Assembly: GCA_002392705.1 (NCBI GenBank)
Contig: DGHP01000081.1
Span: forward strand, 1 to 17,310
Direction: 5' to 3'
From: Lachnospiraceae bacterium UBA3845
Lineage (GTDB): Bacteria > Bacillota > Clostridia > Lachnospirales > Lachnospiraceae
Length of the DNA stretch: 17,310 bases
Shown: one piece after another, positions 14,086 through 17,310 of the stretch
Position numbering within the stretch: position 1 is the stretch's first letter
How the letters are laid out: each line of letters starts with the position of its first letter
The notes under the pieces: model-generated
The model's input: only the letters and a program-made list of their open reading frames with translations
Told to the model about the DNA's origin: nothing
Database searches by the model: none
Program-made: the position numbers and the translations under genes

Positions 14086-15036
14086 ATGAAGATTCTGGGT
14101 ATTGTGGCAGGCCGTCACGGCGGCAACAGTGAGATCCTTGTCAAGGAGGCGCTTCTCGCCGCACAGGCAAAGGGTGCGGAGTGCAAGATGATCAATCTCT
14201 TTGATTATCACATCGAACACTGCACCGGCTGTGAGAGCTGTACGATGCAGATGGGCGAAGTGGCGATGGATCCGACAAAGAAATACAGGGGCTGTGTCCT
14301 GAAGAATAAGGACGATATGGATAAGATCGTCAATGAGATGCAGACCTGCGCGGGCGTGATCATCGGCGTACCGACCTATGATCTGACTCCCAGCTCCCTC
14401 TATCTGAAATTCGCACAGAGATTCCTTGCCTACGAACTGTCCTTCCGTCTTGAGATCGGTGATGTGCAGGAAGATCCGCATACGGTTGCGGGACTGATCG
14501 CGGTCGGCGGCTCCTGCCATGACTGGCAGACGCTCACGCTTGAAGCGATGGGCGCGACGATGTTCACACAGTCCGTTATCGTCGTTGACCAGATGATGGC
14601 AACCAGAAACGGCCGTCCGGGCAATGTGCTTCTTCGTCCGGAGCAGCTTGAGAGAGCGCATAAGATGGGTGAAAATGTCGTGGAGGCGGCTTCCACGCCC
14701 GTGGAAGAGCGCAGATGGATGGGAGATCCTGACCAGGGACTCTGTCCGAACTGCCATTCCGGCCTTATCTTCCGGGGCGAGGAGCACTGGGACGGCCTGC
14801 AGTATCCCTTTGAATGCGCGGTCTGCGGTGCGGGCGGAGATCTTGTGAAGGGCGAAGACGGAAAAATCCGCTTTGTGCTGGCGGAGAACGGCCTGGCCCG
14901 TGACAGGAACGTCAACGAATCCAGAGCGCTTCATCTGAAAGAGATCGTTGAAACAAGGATCGATTTCATGAAGCGTCAGGGAGAGATACAGGAACTGAAG
15001 CAGCATTACAAAGAGGTGACATTCCCGGCGATCTGA
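14086..15036 (+). CDS. Flavodoxin-fold NAD(P)H oxidoreductase with C-terminal zinc-ribbon-like domain
   Basis: This 316-residue protein begins with an NADPH-dependent FMN reductase / flavodoxin-like domain (1-200). The FMN-phosphate loop is GRHGGNS (9-15), the cysteine motif C-x2-C-x2-C is at 46-52, and GVPTYDLTPSSL (94-105) replaces the usual PVYW-type segment. The C-terminal part (about 218-262) has paired CPNC (220-223) and CAVC (244-247), which fits a Cys4 zinc ribbon or rubredoxin-like metal site. It is probably cytoplasmic. The expected activity is FMN-mediated reduction or electron transfer; the substrate is unknown. AAAGGAG ends 8 bases before the ATG. It appears to be a single-gene unit ending at the hairpin at 15072. 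Confidence 0.82.
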   Translation: MKILGIVAGRHGGNSEILVKEALLAAQAKGAECKMINLFDYHIEHCTGCESCTMQMGEVAMDPTKKYRGCVLKNKDDMDKIVNEMQTCAGVIIGVPTYDLTPSSLYLKFAQRFLAYELSFRLEIGDVQEDPHTVAGLIAVGGSCHDWQTLTLEAMGATMFTQSVIVVDQMMATRNGRPGNVLLRPEQLERAHKMGENVVEAASTPVEERRWMGDPDQGLCPNCHSGLIFRGEEHWDGLQYPFECAVCGAGGDLVKGEDGKIRFVLAENGLARDRNVNESRALHLKEIVETRIDFMKRQGEIQELKQHYKEVTFPAI

Positions 15037-15262
15037 ATCTGAGCATCTTCGCCAGGGACTCAGTGAGAGGCGTCCGGCAGTATCTGCCGGACTCCCGGTT
15101 TTCAGAAGGAAAGCAGTATGATATGGAAAGCAGGATTTTTACAGGAGGCAGAAGTGAATCCTGTCCGACAGCGGGCAGGCGTTCAGAACTGGTCCGAAGG
15201 AACCTGCTCTGCTGCATTTTATACGGAAATTATACCGGGAGAATAACCGGCTCGTATCATTT
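15037..15262. other. Gene-free gap between convergent genes
   Basis: Apart from the hairpin at 15072-15092 no gene is convincing. A 30-codon frame opening with GTG at 15154 has AGGAGG at 15143-15148, but its product (MNPVRQRAGV...) resembles nothing I recognise; it might be the start of a lost gene. Confidence 0.4.
15072..15102 (+). terminator. Terminator after the flavodoxin-fold gene
   Basis: GTCCGGCAG (15072-15080) and CTGCCGGAC (15084-15092) form a perfect 9-bp stem around TAT, followed after six bases by TTTT. Confidence 0.6.
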
Positions 15263-16399
15263 TCAGATCGAGGAGATGAACTCATCGATATACATGAGGG
15301 CGGCGCCTGTGGCGGCCGCCTCATTTTTATATCTGCAGAAAGACAGATAACTCACGTCATCGCTGAACGGGTCCAGCTGCCTGACTTTTTCCTGCAGCTG
15401 GGAGAGATATTTTTCCGCGAACTGGCCCAGGTATCCGCCGACGACAACTTTGCAGTCGAAAAGCAGGCGGATCGTATTGATGCCGTGGGCCAGATGATCC
15501 AGATATTCTTCCCAGAGCTGCAGAGCCTTCTCATCTTTTTCTTCCAGCAGCTGGAAGTAATCCGCCAGATCCCCGTCACAGATCGCGCTCAGGACGCGGG
15601 TAGAGCAGTACGCTTCCAGGCAGCCTTTTCCTCCGCAGTAGCATTTCTTTCCGTTCGGCACCAGTTTGATGTGGCCCACTTCGCCGCTGCGGTTATGTTT
15701 TCCCACATAAGGCTGATTATGGAGCATGATGCCGCCGCCGATGCTGTCGCTGATCATCATATAGAAGAAATCAGACGTATCCTCATCGACTGTGCGTTCC
15801 GCGTACGCCGCCGCTTCCGTATCATGGAAGAAGGCGGTGGGGAAGGGGATATATTTGGAAAAATCCTCGCATTTTATGACCGGCTCGTCATTCAGAACGC
15901 CGTTGTAATATGTCTGCCGCCCGTCCTTTGCGATCAGGGCGGGGAGGACAATGGCCACGCCGAGTACTTTATCCCGGTCGATATTCCCCGTTGCCAGCAG
16001 TTCATCCACGATGCGGCCCAGTTTTCTGAAATAGGAATCCTGGCGGGAGTAGATCTGGGAATAGCGGACCTGGCAGGTCAGTCGTCCGGTGAGATCCACA
16101 GCGACGCCGGAGATATGGTGCCGGGTAATGCCGACCGCGATGGCGTAGCGCTGTCTGGAGTTTACCTCATAGATCTTCGAGCTCCGGCCTCCCGTGTTGC
16201 CGCGCTGTCCGGGGGACAGCAGCAGATTTTCCTCTTCCATGGAGACCAGATTTTTATTGACAGTAGGAATACTCAGGTCGAGCTTGCGGGACAGTTCCTG
16301 GCTGGACATCCGGCCATATGTCTGCAGCGCTTTAAAAATACGGACACGGTTATTTTTTTTGATGTCATCGCGCGTGATGGTATTGAACTGCTGTGCCAT
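15263..16399 (-). CDS. ROK-family transcriptional regulator
   Basis: This 378-residue protein has an N-terminal winged helix-turn-helix (about 15-75: ALQTYGRMSSQELSRKLDLS then IPTVNKNLVSMEEENLL) followed by the ROK sugar-kinase-like domain (85-378). Zinc-site residues are His243 in GEVGHI and the cysteines of CYCGGKGCLE (253-262). The glycine-rich SIGGGI (219-224) is also present. Asp193 in FHDTEAAA replaces the usual NDANA pattern at the kinase catalytic position. It is a regulator of the NagC/XylR type that senses a sugar or sugar phosphate. The ATG at 16399 is chosen because GAAGGAGA lies about 5 bases upstream; the longer frame to 16468 would run into tandem repeats. It is divergent from a polyol-type dehydrogenase gene, which it probably controls. 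Confidence 0.9.
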   Translation of the reverse strand: MAQQFNTITRDDIKKNNRVRIFKALQTYGRMSSQELSRKLDLSIPTVNKNLVSMEEENLLLSPGQRGNTGGRSSKIYEVNSRQRYAIAVGITRHHISGVAVDLTGRLTCQVRYSQIYSRQDSYFRKLGRIVDELLATGNIDRDKVLGVAIVLPALIAKDGRQTYYNGVLNDEPVIKCEDFSKYIPFPTAFFHDTEAAAYAERTVDEDTSDFFYMMISDSIGGGIMLHNQPYVGKHNRSGEVGHIKLVPNGKKCYCGGKGCLEAYCSTRVLSAICDGDLADYFQLLEEKDEKALQLWEEYLDHLAHGINTIRLLFDCKVVVGGYLGQFAEKYLSQLQEKVRQLDPFSDDVSYLSFCRYKNEAAATGAALMYIDEFISSI

Positions 16400-16436
16400 A
16401 ATGTCTCCTTCTTTATAATCAGGAACGCCCCGGTGC

Positions 16437-16523
16437 TTGAAATCAGAACCTGTTTCGCCTGCAGGCACGACGAATCAGAACCTGTTTCGCCTGCAGGCAC
16501 GACGAACCAGAACCTGATTTCAA
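16437..16523. repeat. 32-base tandem repeat inside a 10-bp inverted repeat
   Basis: A 32-base unit starting AATCAGAACCTGTTTCG and containing the palindrome GCCTGCAGGC occurs identically at 16441-16472 and 16473-16504. A diverged third copy, AACCAGAACCTGATTTC, follows at 16505. The set is bracketed by TTGAAATCAG (16437-16446) and CTGATTTCAA (16514-16523), a perfect inverted repeat. It lies in the leader of the ROK gene and may contain operators. Confidence 0.75.
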
Positions 16524-16539
16524 ACAGGCCGTGAATCGT

Positions 16540-16559
16540 AACGTTCCAAAAGGAAAGTT
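16540..16559. promoter_or_regulatory. Palindrome between the ROK gene and the dehydrogenase
   Basis: AACGTTCC-aaaa-GGAAAGTT is a 20-base palindrome with one mismatched pair. Its half GGAAAGT recurs at 16594-16600, within the promoter spacer, 42 bases or four helical turns away. It is a candidate ROK operator. Confidence 0.4.
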
Positions 16560-16581
16560 TGCAATTCTCACCGGTCAGACC

Positions 16582-16611
16582 TTGAAAAACTATGGAAAGT
16601 AATAGTATAAT
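16582..16611 (+). promoter_or_regulatory. Probable promoter of the dehydrogenase gene
   Basis: TTGAAA (16582-16587), 18 bases, TATAAT (16606-16611). Transcription would start near 16618, giving an AT-rich leader of about 270 nt. Overlapping minus-strand boxes (TTTGTA near 16626, TATACT at 16604-16609) could serve the ROK gene. Confidence 0.5.
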
Positions 16612-16680
16612 TTGATTATACAAGTTACAAAAGCCGTCGAAATTACTGAAAATGATGATATTTTTATAACAATTTAGAAC

Positions 16681-16706
16681 ATGTCCACAAAAACATTTGT
16701 GGGCAT
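16681..16706. promoter_or_regulatory. 11-bp inverted repeat in the dehydrogenase leader
   Basis: ATGTCCACAAA (16681-16691) and TTTGTGGGCAT (16696-16706) pair over 11 bases with one G-U, around loop AACA. No T run follows directly. It could be an operator or a leader hairpin. The rest of 16707-16886 is AT-rich and holds no gene that I can see. Confidence 0.5.
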
Positions 16707-16886
16707 TTGGCAGGTTTGTCTATTGTTTTTGGAATCGCCAGGGATTACAATCTGTTTATAAAGTGAATTTAAAAACAAGTAAAAAAATTGAATTTTATTT
16801 TCGCTTTTAAATTCATCTTCGAGTTTCTTTATTGCTTAAAATATAGCCCATAAAAGCAAAGAAAACAAGATAAGAAGGAGGTTTCT

Positions 16887-17310
16887 ATGGCAGCAAAAGG
16901 TTCAATTCCGAAAACTATGAAGGCACTCGTTGCGTACGGACAGGGGGATTACCGCTTTGAGCCGGCATATCCCACGCCGGAATGCGGACCGGATGATATC
17001 ATCATCAAGACGGAAGGCTGCGGGATCTGTGCAGGCGACCTGAAGTGCCAGCACGGTGTCGCGATGTTCTGGGGAGATGACTTCCAGCCGGCATGGGTCA
17101 AACCGCCTTTTATTCCCGGCCATGAGTTCTTCGGAAGAGTTGTGCAGATCGGTGAGAATGTTACCGAGTATGACATCGGCGACCGCATCACTGCCGACCA
17201 GATCGTTCCCTGCGGAAAGTGCAGATTCTGTAAGGACGGACATTACTGGATGTGCCAGCCGCATGACATGTACGGCTATCAGTACTACAACAACGGCGGA
17301 ATGGCTGAGT
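16887..17310 (+). CDS. Zinc-dependent MDR alcohol/polyol dehydrogenase, 3' end missing
   Basis: The first 141 residues are visible. The catalytic zinc site shows Cys47 in GCGICAGD and the GHE motif (78-80), and the structural zinc site shows VPCGKCRFCKDGHYWMC with four cysteines. The stretches MFWGDDFQPAWVKPPFIPGH and HDMYGYQ resemble, from memory, the erythritol/L-threitol dehydrogenase branch more than ordinary sorbitol or threonine dehydrogenases. The NAD-binding half lies past the window. AGAAGGAGG ends 5 bases before the ATG. Oxidation of a polyol under ROK control is the likely role; the exact substrate is uncertain. Confidence 0.85.
   Translation, partial: MAAKGSIPKTMKALVAYGQGDYRFEPAYPTPECGPDDIIIKTEGCGICAGDLKCQHGVAMFWGDDFQPAWVKPPFIPGHEFFGRVVQIGENVTEYDIGDRITADQIVPCGKCRFCKDGHYWMCQPHDMYGYQYYNNGGMAE

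Noticed and set aside
13999..15006. Open frame of 335 codons on the minus strand opposite the flavodoxin-fold gene
   Set aside because: The plus-strand frame has an SD, the FMN loop and cysteine motifs; the minus frame shows no domain.
15154..15246. GTG-initiated 30-codon frame with a good AGGAGG
   Set aside because: Too short, no recognisable product and no conserved neighbour. Kept only as a note in the gap entry.
16441..16504. Two 32-base repeats considered as a CRISPR array
   Set aside because: The copies abut with no spacers and there are no cas genes, so this is a simple tandem duplication.
15485..16534. Open frame of 349 codons on the plus strand opposite the ROK gene
   Set aside because: It is a shadow of the ROK gene and runs into the tandem repeats; no SD or known domain.

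Overview
The window looks like chromosomal DNA from a moderately GC-rich anaerobic Firmicute of the class Clostridia, probably Lachnospiraceae-like. The signs are strong AGGAGG-type ribosome binding sites on almost every gene, sigma-A promoters, TRAP, MMPL and ROK families of a gut-clostridial flavour, and AT-rich gaps between fairly GC-rich genes. No rRNA, tRNA, CRISPR array, transposase or integrase was seen. The assignment is inference; no phylogenetic marker is present.

Region 1 (1-5216, plus strand): the 3' part of an MMPL/RND-type exporter, then a cluster of an alpha/beta-hydrolase esterase, an ATP-grasp ligase and an SGNH/GDSL hydrolase. The last two genes are 15 bases apart. The esterase has a good promoter and a leader of about 190 nt full of small hairpins, and the gap before the ATP-grasp gene is hairpin-rich too. 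The set resembles a small biosynthetic or tailoring unit (one ligase plus two serine hydrolases) of unknown product. It is the best candidate here for an undescribed system.

Region 2 (5217-9146, minus strand after a palindrome-packed convergent gap): a TRAP transporter operon in the order DctP, DctM, DctQ, followed by a nitroreductase-family flavoprotein. It starts from a near-consensus promoter and carries an internal terminator between dctP and dctM, which should keep the binding protein in excess over the permeases.

Region 3 (9147-13485): a two-gene minus-strand operon (a second MMPL exporter and a secreted YhgE/Pip-like protein with a Leu/Gly heptad region), divergent from a TetR-type regulator. 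The gap between them holds several palindromes and a minus-strand terminator.

Region 4 (13486-15262): a decayed amino-acid-type solute-binding protein gene (signal peptide, internal deletion, one-base frameshift), then a long leader containing a duplicated 24-base element, then a flavodoxin-fold oxidoreductase with a C-terminal Cys4 zinc-ribbon-like domain.

Region 5 (15263-17310): a ROK-family regulator divergent from the start of a zinc-dependent MDR dehydrogenase resembling erythritol/threitol-type polyol dehydrogenases. Their 487-base shared gap holds a 32-base tandem repeat inside a 10-base inverted repeat, further palindromes and a promoter facing the dehydrogenase. This suggests ROK-controlled polyol or sugar catabolism that continues past the window.
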